This document shows positions 1 through 7,689 of a stretch of DNA of 17,184 bases, piece after piece. The notes under the pieces are model-generated. The model had not been told where the DNA came from. It worked only from the letters and a program-made list of their open reading frames with translations, and did not search any database. This DNA is from an uncultured Flavobacteriales bacterium (lineage in GTDB: Bacteria; Bacteroidota; Bacteroidia; Flavobacteriales; Schleiferiaceae): contig CAIJMB010000205.1 in assembly GCA_903821715.1 (NCBI GenBank), positions 1 through 17,184 of the forward strand. The letters are read 5' to 3'. Every line of letters starts with the position of its first letter. The first letter of the stretch is position 1. The translations under genes and the position numbers were made by a program.

Positions 1-2216
1 CCCAGCGCGGAATCGAAATACACAACATCTTAGGGTCACTCGGGGCCGCAATAGGAATGGTCGTCACGGTCCGCGGCTTTGGAGTCGCTTCGCTCCTTTT
101 ATGGTCCGTAGTGATGGTGTACGGCCTCAAATGGGGCCTCGGACTGCCGATTAAGGCAGGTCGTTGGTTTCGTCGGAGCTTACTTCGCGCTGTGCTCATC
201 ACGAGCGGTTTCGCGCTGATTCCTTGGGATTTCGGAGATGCGATGGTCGGCGACTACGGCCGCTTTCTCGCCCAATGGAGCACCCACTTGGTCGGAACAC
301 TTGGTTCTGCGCTCGCCTGGGTTTTAGCCACCACGGTACACATAGTGTGGGTTTTTCAGTTGCGCCCGCAGCAGTTGGGCGAGCGGTTCGCCGCGCGTTC
401 TGCAGCATTTGGTGCCTCGGATCCCGTTTTTATGGATTCAGGGGCGGAACCCACAGTAGTATCCGACGATGAACTCCTTCGCGATGAAGCGCCTAATGTG
501 GTGGATTTGATGGACCTCAACCCTCCTACACCGGTTGCTCCCGCATCGGACATGGACCTTCCGCCGTGGGACGAACCCGAAGACCTTCCCGAGCCCACCC
601 TCGTCAGTTCCGCACACGACCTTGATCTCGAGGTTGACGAGATTCCGGAACCCGAGATCGTACTGCCCGCCGCTGCGCTGGCTGCCACGCCCAAGGCCTC
701 AGATCTCGATCCCTATGATCCGCGCCGCGACCTTTCGCGCTACCAGTTCCCTACCCTACAGCTACTGAACGACTACGGGCAAACGACGACCAAAGTTGAC
801 CAAGAGGAACTCGAGGCCAACAAAGAGCGCATCGTCGACACGCTTCGCAACTACAAAATCGAAATCGCTAAGATCAAGGCGACCGTCGGGCCTACGGTGA
901 CGCTGTACGAAATCGTTCCCGAGGCGGGAATCCGAATCAGTAAAATCAAGTCGCTCGAAGACGACATCGCGCTGAGCTTGAGCGCCCTCGGAATCAGGAT
1001 CATCGCACCGATTCCGGGCAAGGGCACCATCGGAATCGAAGTTCCGAACCGCCACCCCCAAATGGTGAGTATGCGTTCGGTGCTGGCGTCAGAAAAGTTC
1101 CAGAAGTCCGACATGGACCTTCCTCTTGCTCTGGGTAAGACGATTTCGAACGAGGTATTCGTGGTCGACCTCGCAAAGATGCCGCACCTCTTGATGGCGG
1201 GTGCAACCGGACAGGGTAAATCCGTGGGCCTGAACGCTATTCTCGCGTCCATTCTGTACAAAAAGCATCCGGCCGAAGTCAAGTTTGTGCTGGTCGACCC
1301 AAAGAAGGTCGAACTGACCCTGTTCAACACGATTGAGCGCCACTTCTTGGCCAAGCTACCTGGAACCGACGAGGCCATCATCACCGATACCACGAAGGTG
1401 ATCCACACACTGAATTCGCTCTGCATCGAGATGGACCAGCGCTACGAGTTGCTTAAGTCAGCCTTTGTGCGCAACCTCAAAGAGTACAATACCAAATTCA
1501 CGGCGCGCAAACTCAACCCCGAGGAAGGTCACCGTTACCTACCCTACATCGTGCTGGTCATTGACGAGTTCGCTGACCTTATCATGACGGCGGGCAAAGA
1601 GGTCGAAACCCCCATCGCACGCCTCGCGCAGCTTGCACGGGCCATCGGCATTCACCTTATTGTCGCGACCCAGCGCCCATCAGTCAACGTCATTACCGGT
1701 ATCATTAAGGCCAACTTCCCGGCGCGCATTGCCTTTAAAGTCAGTGCTAAGATTGATTCACGTACCATTCTCGATGCGGGCGGAGCCGAGCAACTCATTG
1801 GTAAAGGCGACATGCTGATTTCGAGCGGAAACGACCTCATTCGCTTGCAGTGCGCTTTCTTAGATACGCCCGAGGTCGAACAAGTCTGCGAATTCATCGG
1901 AGGCCAACAGGGCTACCCCGACGCCTACCAACTTCCTGAATATGAGTCCGAAGACAATGGACTTGGCGGTGGCGGCAACTACAGCGCCGACGAGCGCGAC
2001 AGTATGTTTGAAGAAGCAGCCCGCATCGTGGTAATTCACCAGCAAGGCTCGGCATCGCTTTTGCAACGCAAGCTCAAACTTGGGTACAACCGCGCAGGGC
2101 GTTTGATTGACCAACTCGAAGATGCCGGAATCATCGGGCCCTTCGAAGGATCCAAAGCCCGCCAAGTTCTGATCCAAGACGAAATGCACCTCAACGAACG
2201 ACTCAATAACTTGTGA
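1..2216 (+). CDS. ftsK: DNA translocase FtsK (5'-truncated by window edge)
   Basis: FtsK is a septum-anchored hexameric ATPase that pumps double-stranded DNA to finish chromosome segregation and activates XerCD at dif. The frame is open to the left edge with no stop (first full codon at position 3), and the codons before the ATG at 57 read as membrane protein, so that ATG is internal and the true start lies upstream. Counting from 57: hydrophobic segments near 7-28, 41-57 and 78-100; an acidic, proline-rich linker about 125-240; the motor domain with Walker A GATGQGKS at 382-389 and Walker B VLVIDE at 499-504; then a winged-helix gamma domain at about 650-705, which in the family reads KOPS-type polar sequences. 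The N-terminal membrane part is missing here. Its TGA overlaps the lolA start by one base (TGATG). Identity is certain from the motor motifs. Confidence 0.97.
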   Translation, partial: QRGIEIHNILGSLGAAIGMVVTVRGFGVASLLLWSVVMVYGLKWGLGLPIKAGRWFRRSLLRAVLITSGFALIPWDFGDAMVGDYGRFLAQWSTHLVGTLGSALAWVLATTVHIVWVFQLRPQQLGERFAARSAAFGASDPVFMDSGAEPTVVSDDELLRDEAPNVVDLMDLNPPTPVAPASDMDLPPWDEPEDLPEPTLVSSAHDLDLEVDEIPEPEIVLPAAALAATPKASDLDPYDPRRDLSRYQFPTLQLLNDYGQTTTKVDQEELEANKERIVDTLRNYKIEIAKIKATVGPTVTLYEIVPEAGIRISKIKSLEDDIALSLSALGIRIIAPIPGKGTIGIEVPNRHPQMVSMRSVLASEKFQKSDMDLPLALGKTISNEVFVVDLAKMPHLLMAGATGQGKSVGLNAILASILYKKHPAEVKFVLVDPKKVELTLFNTIERHFLAKLPGTDEAIITDTTKVIHTLNSLCIEMDQRYELLKSAFVRNLKEYNTKFTARKLNPEEGHRYLPYIVLVIDEFADLIMTAGKEVETPIARLAQLARAIGIHLIVATQRPSVNVITGIIKANFPARIAFKVSAKIDSRTILDAGGAEQLIGKGDMLISSGNDLIRLQCAFLDTPEVEQVCEFIGGQQGYPDAYQLPEYESEDNGLGGGGNYSADERDSMFEEAARIVVIHQQGSASLLQRKLKLGYNRAGRLIDQLEDAGIIGPFEGSKARQVLIQDEMHLNERLNNL

Positions 2217-2869
2217 TGATTCGACTATTTACCGCCCTAAGCCTTTGCATTCTTAGTTTGACTGCTGTAGCCCAAACTGAGACCCCCCTCGCCTTTTTGC
2301 AGCGCGTTAAAAAACAGACGCTCGCATACTCCGACCAAAAGCTCAGCTTTACCTCGGTACTCAACGCCCCAGGCCGCAACGGCCAGCGCGTAGAGCGCAA
2401 AACCAGCGGCGAAATATGGGTGGTCGGCGAATCCGCTAAGCTCGTGCTTCAAGGGCAGACCTTCTTTTTCAAATCGGGACTCGTGACTACCGTGAGCCCA
2501 GAAGACGAAGAAATCATTGTGCGCAAGCTCGACGGCGACGCCCAGCAGTACACTCCGGCCGTCCTCTTGAGCCAGTACGAAAAAAGCTCCTCATTTGCAT
2601 GGGCCGGAACCAAAACCATCAACGGCCGCACGATTAAGTACGTGAGCATGATTCCGAAGAATGACCCTGACGTAGCCAAAGTCACCTTGGGAATTGATTC
2701 GAAGACGCTCAAACTGTACAGCTTCGCTGAAGAAGGCAAAACCGGGACAACGTCTACCATCACGTTACTCGCCTACGAAACAAACCAGGGACTCAAGGCC
2801 AAAGACGTCGAGTTCGTACGCAGCAACTACCCCGCGTCCTACGAGTACATCGCGCCGAAAACCAAGTAA
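2216..2869 (+). CDS. lolA: Outer membrane lipoprotein carrier LolA-like protein
   Basis: This is a periplasmic chaperone of the LolA family, which takes lipoproteins from the LolCDE transporter and carries them to the outer membrane. The 217-residue product starts with a short signal peptide (hydrophobic run FTALSLCILSLTAVA, probable cleavage before or after Gln20). The mature part has the LolA pattern: FLQRVKKQTLAYSDQKLSFT near the start, a basic-plus-strand section (SGEIWVVGESAKLVLQGQ), and DPDVAKVTLGIDSKTLKLYSF near 145-165. It is shorter and more diverged than enterobacterial LolA, as usual in Bacteroidota, so the lipoprotein role is a family inference. ATG 2216 overlaps the ftsK stop in TGATG; a GTG at 2213 directly upstream is an alternative that adds one residue. 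No lolB-like gene is seen nearby. Confidence 0.88.
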   Translation: MIRLFTALSLCILSLTAVAQTETPLAFLQRVKKQTLAYSDQKLSFTSVLNAPGRNGQRVERKTSGEIWVVGESAKLVLQGQTFFFKSGLVTTVSPEDEEIIVRKLDGDAQQYTPAVLLSQYEKSSSFAWAGTKTINGRTIKYVSMIPKNDPDVAKVTLGIDSKTLKLYSFAEEGKTGTTSTITLLAYETNQGLKAKDVEFVRSNYPASYEYIAPKTK

Positions 2870-4273
2870 TTGGCCTTGGGCAAGCTCGACCGATACTTCA
2901 TCGCCAACTTCGTTCAGATTTTCGCCAAGACATTGGCGCTGAGCGTGTTTATTCTGCTCATGCAGATGGTTTGGAAGTATATGGACGACCTTGCAGGGCG
3001 CGGAATTTCGATTTGGCGCATTCTCGAACTCATGGGGTACTGGTCCGTTTCCATCCTTCCCATGGCAGCGCCCATTGCGGTACTTTTTGCCGGAATCATG
3101 GTCTACGGGCAGTGGGCGGAATCGAAGGAATATGCTGCCGCAAAGGCTGCTGGTTTCTCGTTTTTGCGGATGCTACAACCGGTCACATTGGTTTTGGTAG
3201 TGATTGGCGTGCTCATGTTCTTTGTGAGCAACAACTTCATTCCGGTCGCGAACTACAAGGGTGAAAACCTGCTTCTGAACATTGCCCGTCAAAAACCCAC
3301 ATTTAAGCTCAAGCCCGGGGTATTTGTGAGCGGACTCGACGGATACAGTGTCAAAGTCGGCAGCAAGGACGAGAACAAAATCTACGACGTCATTCTCTAC
3401 GACCACCGCGAACGCGGACGTGGCAATACGGGAGTTCTCACCGCACCTGAGGGCGAAATCCGCTACCCCGAGGGAAGCCCCACGATGACCCTCGTGCTGC
3501 GCAACGGACGGAGCTATGCGGACGTCAAAGAGTCGGTCCGCCAAGAACGCCTTCGGCACGGTGCCGTTTCAACGACATTTGACAGCATGAAAGTGCGCTT
3601 GGACATGTCTTCGTTCATCCTAGGGGACCTCGGAATCATTCAGCGGACCAATGAGTACAACATGCTTACCATTAATCAGTTGGACACGTCAATCACCGTG
3701 CTCAACGGACAGATCACGCAGCGCATGAATGAAGTCAGCCGAAGCATGCGGCGCAAACTCGGAGGATGGGACACGGACAGCATTGACGCCGCTTCTGCAC
3801 GGGGCGAAGACTGGAAGGGTGAGTATTCGGCATGGAACCGCATCCAGCCTATTCACCGCTACCGTGCCACTCAGAGCGCATTGAATTTAGCCCAAACCAA
3901 CCGGGACTACATGCGGCAAATCGGGTCGGAACTCGAATGGCGCAACCAGCACCTGGCCCGTCACTACCTCGAGTGGCACAAGAAATTCAGCGTGGCCATG
4001 GCCTGCGTGCTGCTATTTTTCATTGGGGCTCCGCTTGGAAGCATCATTCAGCGCGGCGGATTCGGTTGGGCATTTGTGGCTAGCGTACTCCTCTTTTTGC
4101 TGCACTACGTGCTCACGATGGTAGCCGAAAAGCTCGGCCAAACCTGGGTGCTGAGCCCCTTTTGGGCCATGTGGGGACCCAACCTAGTGCTCGGTCCCCT
4201 CGCGCTCGCACTCACCGTGTGGGCGGCCCGCGACGGTCAATTCACGCTTCGATTGCGAAAAGCCAAGAGATGA
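2870..4273 (+). CDS. LptF/LptG-family (YjgP/YjgQ) LPS export permease
   Basis: This is an inner-membrane permease of the LptF/LptG family, which with the LptB ATPase extracts lipopolysaccharide and hands it to the periplasmic Lpt bridge. The 467-residue protein has the family topology: three N-terminal membrane helices (about 18-36, 56-80, 103-121), a long periplasmic segment (about 125-370) expected to hold the jellyroll, and three C-terminal helices (about 372-392, 399-418, 430-455). Typical family features include the SILPMAAPIAVLFAGIMVYG helix and IGAPLGSIIQRGG near the C-terminus. It is longer than E. coli LptF or LptG because of the periplasmic part. The start is a TTG at 2870, immediately after the lolA TAA and in the same frame. 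No ATG precedes the conserved LDRYFIANF, so a non-ATG start (TTG 2870, or TTG 2876) is required. Whether it acts as LptF or LptG cannot be told. Confidence 0.92.
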   Translation: MALGKLDRYFIANFVQIFAKTLALSVFILLMQMVWKYMDDLAGRGISIWRILELMGYWSVSILPMAAPIAVLFAGIMVYGQWAESKEYAAAKAAGFSFLRMLQPVTLVLVVIGVLMFFVSNNFIPVANYKGENLLLNIARQKPTFKLKPGVFVSGLDGYSVKVGSKDENKIYDVILYDHRERGRGNTGVLTAPEGEIRYPEGSPTMTLVLRNGRSYADVKESVRQERLRHGAVSTTFDSMKVRLDMSSFILGDLGIIQRTNEYNMLTINQLDTSITVLNGQITQRMNEVSRSMRRKLGGWDTDSIDAASARGEDWKGEYSAWNRIQPIHRYRATQSALNLAQTNRDYMRQIGSELEWRNQHLARHYLEWHKKFSVAMACVLLFFIGAPLGSIIQRGGFGWAFVASVLLFLLHYVLTMVAEKLGQTWVLSPFWAMWGPNLVLGPLALALTVWAARDGQFTLRLRKAKR

Positions 4274-5400
4274 GGATTCTCCACCTGTGCAACAAGGTTC
4301 CATTCCCGGGTCGCGACGGCAGCAGTTTAGCGATGGAATCGCTCATTCGCCTCGAAGCCTTATTGGGCCACACGGTACACGTGGTGGCGCTGAATACTGA
4401 AAAGCACTGGATGGACCACCCTGTGAGTTCGATTCAGGGCGTGACGCTTGAGGCCGTTGCGGCATCCACCAAGCCTAGCGTGCGCACGGCACTCACCAAC
4501 CTATTTTCGAGCGACAGCTACTACGCCAGCAGGTTTTGGACCCCCGAAGTTTCGACGGTCATCGCTGAGCGCGCACGGCGCGCTGACGTCGTCGTGTTGG
4601 ACAGCATTTTTATGGCGGTCTACCTCGACGAAGTGGGTTCGGTTCCGACCATTCTGCGTGCCCACAACATCGAGCATGCAATCTGGATACGCGGCCTAAG
4701 CGATGAACCCTGGTACCGACGAGGGTACGTAACCCTTCAGGCGAAGCGCCTAAAAATTTGGGAAACCCAAGTGGCCCGACGCGTCGACCGAATCTGGGCG
4801 ATCAGCCCCGAGGATGCGAGGTGGTTTCAGAATTTTGGCCCTGTACACACTGTGGCGTGCACCTACGATCCCGTGCACGGCTCGTGGCCCGAGTCGGGGG
4901 CCTCAGAGCCCAAGGCCTACCATTTGGGGGCGCTGGACTGGACGCCCAACGTGCGCGGAATGAAGTGGTTCCTCGACCATGTGGCTCCCCACCTTCAGCA
5001 CGCCGAAGTCGATGTCTACAGCCGGCAATGGCCATTTGGTTCTGCGCCCAAAGGTGTGCGTTATCGCGCAGATCAGCCCGATTTTACCCACTACGGAATT
5101 TTTATCGCCCCCATTCGCAGCGGAAGCGGCATGCGCATCAAGCTCCTCGAGGCAATGGCGCGGGGCAAAGCGATCGTCACCACTTCACTTGGGGCCGAAG
5201 GATTGAATGCAATTCACGGCACGCATCTGCTCTTGGCCGATTCTCCAGCGGAATTTGCTGCGGCGATGGACGAGCTGCACCACAACGCCGAACTGCGCAC
5301 AAAGCTTGGGACCGCGGCCGCGGACCATGCCCGCACGCACTTTTCAGACCTCAGTGCGGCTGAGGGCATTGCCCACGAACTTGCGACCTTTGCCAGGTGA
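4270..5400 (+). CDS. GT-B glycosyltransferase, GT4/group 1-like
   Basis: Predicted cytosolic or membrane-associated sugar transferase, 376 residues. The N-terminal Rossmann half begins MRILHLCNKVPFPGRDGSSL, with the Gly-rich acceptor-side loop expected in GT-B enzymes, and has RAHNIEH at about 130-136. The C-terminal nucleotide-sugar half carries SGSGMRIKLLEAMARGKAIV from about 284 and SLGAEGL at about 306-312, including the Glu (E294) that contacts the donor nucleotide in GT4 enzymes. An in-frame ATG at 4162 would add 36 residues of Arg/Pro-rich sequence that is only a shadow of lptF/G; the ATG at 4270 gives the proper family N-terminus and forms an ATGA overlap with the upstream stop. The context (LPS permease upstream, GT2 downstream) suggests glycan or LPS/O-antigen assembly. 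Donor and acceptor are unknown. Confidence 0.88.
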   Translation: MRILHLCNKVPFPGRDGSSLAMESLIRLEALLGHTVHVVALNTEKHWMDHPVSSIQGVTLEAVAASTKPSVRTALTNLFSSDSYYASRFWTPEVSTVIAERARRADVVVLDSIFMAVYLDEVGSVPTILRAHNIEHAIWIRGLSDEPWYRRGYVTLQAKRLKIWETQVARRVDRIWAISPEDARWFQNFGPVHTVACTYDPVHGSWPESGASEPKAYHLGALDWTPNVRGMKWFLDHVAPHLQHAEVDVYSRQWPFGSAPKGVRYRADQPDFTHYGIFIAPIRSGSGMRIKLLEAMARGKAIVTTSLGAEGLNAIHGTHLLLADSPAEFAAAMDELHHNAELRTKLGTAAADHARTHFSDLSAAEGIAHELATFAR

Positions 5401-6578
5401 TGGAAGCGATTGCGTGGTGGCTTTGGAGCCTTGCCTTGGTGCCCTACACCCTCTTTCCGCTCGTCGTTCGTGCGGTGGGAAGGGGTCGACGGGCCCTCGC
5501 GGTTCCGCCATCAAACGAGAACTGGCCATCAGTAGCCGTGGTGTTTGCCGCCTACAACGAAGAGGCCGTGCTCGCAGCTAAGCTGGATAGTTTGCTCAGC
5601 CAAGACTACCCCGGCCAGCTCGAAGTGTGGGTAGGTTCAGACCTCAGCTCGGATCAAACGGACGCAATCCTCGCCGAATACGCCGCCCGGGACGCCCGCG
5701 TGCACTGGATCCGGATGGAATCGCGGTCTGGCAAGGCCAAAATCATCAACCGGCTTGTGGCCGAAACCCAGAGCGACTGGATCGTGGGGACCGACGCCAA
5801 CATTCTCTTTGCCCCCGACTGCACCCGTGAATTAATTCGCGAAGCCCAGCGCAACCCCAAGGCGAGCGTAGTCGGCGGTTCGCTGTACTACCGCGGAATG
5901 GACCGCAACCCCTCGGCCAGCATTGCCGAAGAAGAACGCTGGTACATGAACTGGGAGAACTTCGCCAAGCGCGTGGAGTACGAGCGCACGGGCTGCGCCA
6001 TGGGTGTCGAGGGTGGCTTGTACGCGATTCGACGTGACGCGTTTCGGCCGATTCCGCCCGGAACCTTCATGGAAGACTTCTTTTTGAGCTTCTCGGCCAT
6101 GCTGCGTGGCGAGCACGTCGCCTGGTCCTTGACGGCCCGCGGAAGCGAAGACGTCAGCCACGACAGCGAGCAGGAATTTCGCCGCAAGGTTCGGATCGCC
6201 CACGGAAACTGGCAAAACATCGGCCGATTCGCTGGGTCGATGTGGATGCTGCGCCCTGCCGTCCTCGCGGTGTTCATTGGCCACAAGCTTTTGCGCTGGC
6301 TCACTCCCCTGCTAGTACTCGGCGGAATTGTTCTCGGTCTGGGCCCCGGCCCCGAATGGTCCGAGCTGGGCCAACGCATTTGGCTGCTGTTCACCGCCTT
6401 GGCTGTCTACACGCTTTTGCTGCGCGCAGGTCTGGCGGCAGCGCTCAACCACGTCCCGGGACTGCGCACACTGCACCACCTTTTACTGATGAACCTGGCG
6501 CTGGCGCTGGGCTTCGTGCGCTACCTTCGCGGCGGAACCTCGGGCATTTGGGAACCCACCCCACGAACACATGGATAA
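5400..6578 (+). CDS. Membrane-bound family 2 glycosyltransferase (processive-type architecture)
   Basis: Predicted inner-membrane GT2 enzyme of 392 residues, with the layout of cellulose/hyaluronan-synthase-like transferases. One N-terminal membrane helix (about 4-26) is followed by the GT-A domain: VAVVFAAYNEEAV at 45-57, the nucleotide loop SDLSSDQTD at 80-88, the metal motif GTDAN at 130-134 (DxN form of DxD), MEDFFLSF at 224-231 with the probable catalytic acidic residues E225-D226, and RRKVRIAHGNWQN at 261-273, the equivalent of the Q/RxxRW box. Three C-terminal hydrophobic stretches follow (about 283-315, 327-349, 358-375). The start is ATG 5400, overlapping the previous stop in TGATG (GTG 5397 is an alternative). 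The 3' end overlaps ribB by 8 nt. A surface-glycan role is inferred from architecture and neighbours; product and substrate are unknown. Confidence 0.88.
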   Translation: MEAIAWWLWSLALVPYTLFPLVVRAVGRGRRALAVPPSNENWPSVAVVFAAYNEEAVLAAKLDSLLSQDYPGQLEVWVGSDLSSDQTDAILAEYAARDARVHWIRMESRSGKAKIINRLVAETQSDWIVGTDANILFAPDCTRELIREAQRNPKASVVGGSLYYRGMDRNPSASIAEEERWYMNWENFAKRVEYERTGCAMGVEGGLYAIRRDAFRPIPPGTFMEDFFLSFSAMLRGEHVAWSLTARGSEDVSHDSEQEFRRKVRIAHGNWQNIGRFAGSMWMLRPAVLAVFIGHKLLRWLTPLLVLGGIVLGLGPGPEWSELGQRIWLLFTALAVYTLLLRAGLAAALNHVPGLRTLHHLLLMNLALALGFVRYLRGGTSGIWEPTPRTHG

Positions 6579-7689
6579 TTTTTCGCTTTCAAGCATCGAA
6601 GACGCACTGGACGACCTGCGCGCCGGCAAAATGGTCATTGTGGTCGACGACGAAGACCGCGAGAACGAAGGCGACCTGGTCGCCCTCGCTGAGGGAATCA
6701 CCCCTGAAACCGTGAACTTCATGGCCACGCATGCCCGAGGCCTCATCTGTGTCCCGCTGGTGGACCAGCGCTGCGACGAGCTCGACCTGCACGCCATGGT
6801 CGACTGCAACACGGATCCCCACGGAACCGCCTTCACTGTCAGCGTCGACCTCGAAGGTGAAGGCGTAACGACCGGTATCTCTGCCCACGACCGCGCCAAA
6901 ACGATTAATGCGCTGACACGCCCAGGTGTTCAAGCAGGCGACTTTCGCCGGCCTGGCCACATCTTTCCGCTTCGGGCCCGTCCAGGTGGCGTACTCCGCC
7001 GTGCAGGCCACACCGAGGCCGCCATTGACCTGGCCCGACTAGCCGGCAGCCGCCCCGCAGGCGTAATCGTCGAAATCATGAACGAGGACGGAAGCATGGC
7101 ACGCCTCCCTGAACTCGCGGTAATGGCTGAAAAGCACGGCTTGAAGATTATCAGCATTGAGCAACTCATTCGCTACCGAATGGAGCGGGATCGCCTGGTG
7201 CACGAGGTCAAAAGTTACCGCCTAGATAGCCCCTACGGACCATGGCAGGTGCGCATCTACGCGCAAACCACCTCAGACCAGCGCCATGCGAGCTTCAGCT
7301 TCGGTTCGTGGCACGAGGGCGACGAAGTCTTGGTGCGCATGCAAAGTGGTCCATTTGGAACCACTCCTTGGGCCTCATTCGGCATGCCATTTAGTGCGGA
7401 TGGTGACCACTTCGCGGCCGCGATGAAGCGCATCGCCGCTGCGGGACAGGGTTGCATCGTATGCCTCAACCAGCGCGGATCTGCTCCGGACTGGACCGAA
7501 TGGGATCCCCAAACCCCACCCGCCCCCGCACGAGCAATGGGCAACGACCCACTCGACTACGGTGTGGGAGCCCAAATTCTGCACGGATTAGGGCTTCACA
7601 ACGTGGCACTCCTGACCCAAAACCCCATGCGCCGCGTGGGAATTGAGGGCTATGGGCTGCACATTGTGCGCAACGAATCGCTCTACTAG
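6571..7689 (+). CDS. ribB: 3,4-dihydroxy-2-butanone 4-phosphate synthase with degenerate GTP cyclohydrolase II-like domain
   Basis: Riboflavin biosynthesis enzyme, 372 residues. The N-terminal RibB domain (about 1-205), which makes 3,4-dihydroxy-2-butanone 4-phosphate from ribulose 5-phosphate, looks intact: DDEDRENEGD at 26-35, THARGLICVP at 53-62, TTGISAHDRAKTI at 100-112, RRPGHIFPL at 126-134, HTEAAIDLARLAG at 147-159 and Glu169. The C-terminal part (about 215-372) has the RibA fold outline (DYGVGAQILHGLGLHNVALL and GIEGYGLHI) but lacks the zinc-binding E-C-LTGD...S-RCDCG signature; the corresponding region at 250-285 has no cysteine. GTP cyclohydrolase II activity is therefore unlikely. 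This RibB-plus-degenerate-RibA form is, as I recall, common in Bacteroidota, where a separate RibA would supply the activity. ATG 6571 overlaps the GT2 stop by 8 nt. Its TAG overlaps the tamB stop in the palindrome CTAG. Confidence 0.93.
   Translation: MDNFSLSSIEDALDDLRAGKMVIVVDDEDRENEGDLVALAEGITPETVNFMATHARGLICVPLVDQRCDELDLHAMVDCNTDPHGTAFTVSVDLEGEGVTTGISAHDRAKTINALTRPGVQAGDFRRPGHIFPLRARPGGVLRRAGHTEAAIDLARLAGSRPAGVIVEIMNEDGSMARLPELAVMAEKHGLKIISIEQLIRYRMERDRLVHEVKSYRLDSPYGPWQVRIYAQTTSDQRHASFSFGSWHEGDEVLVRMQSGPFGTTPWASFGMPFSADGDHFAAAMKRIAAAGQGCIVCLNQRGSAPDWTEWDPQTPPAPARAMGNDPLDYGVGAQILHGLGLHNVALLTQNPMRRVGIEGYGLHIVRNESLY

Noticed and set aside
851..1426. 191-codon minus-strand open frame opposite ftsK
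   Set aside because: It lies wholly inside the ftsK motor domain, resembles no family, and has the composition expected from the complement of GC-rich codons.
4162..4269. Longer glycosyltransferase start giving 36 extra residues
   Set aside because: The extra residues are the out-of-frame translation of the lptF/G 3' end, rich in Arg and Pro; the family N-terminus begins at 4270 in an ATGA overlap.
7200..7689. Calling the ribB gene a bifunctional RibBA
   Set aside because: The zinc and catalytic signature of GTP cyclohydrolase II is absent from the C-terminal part.
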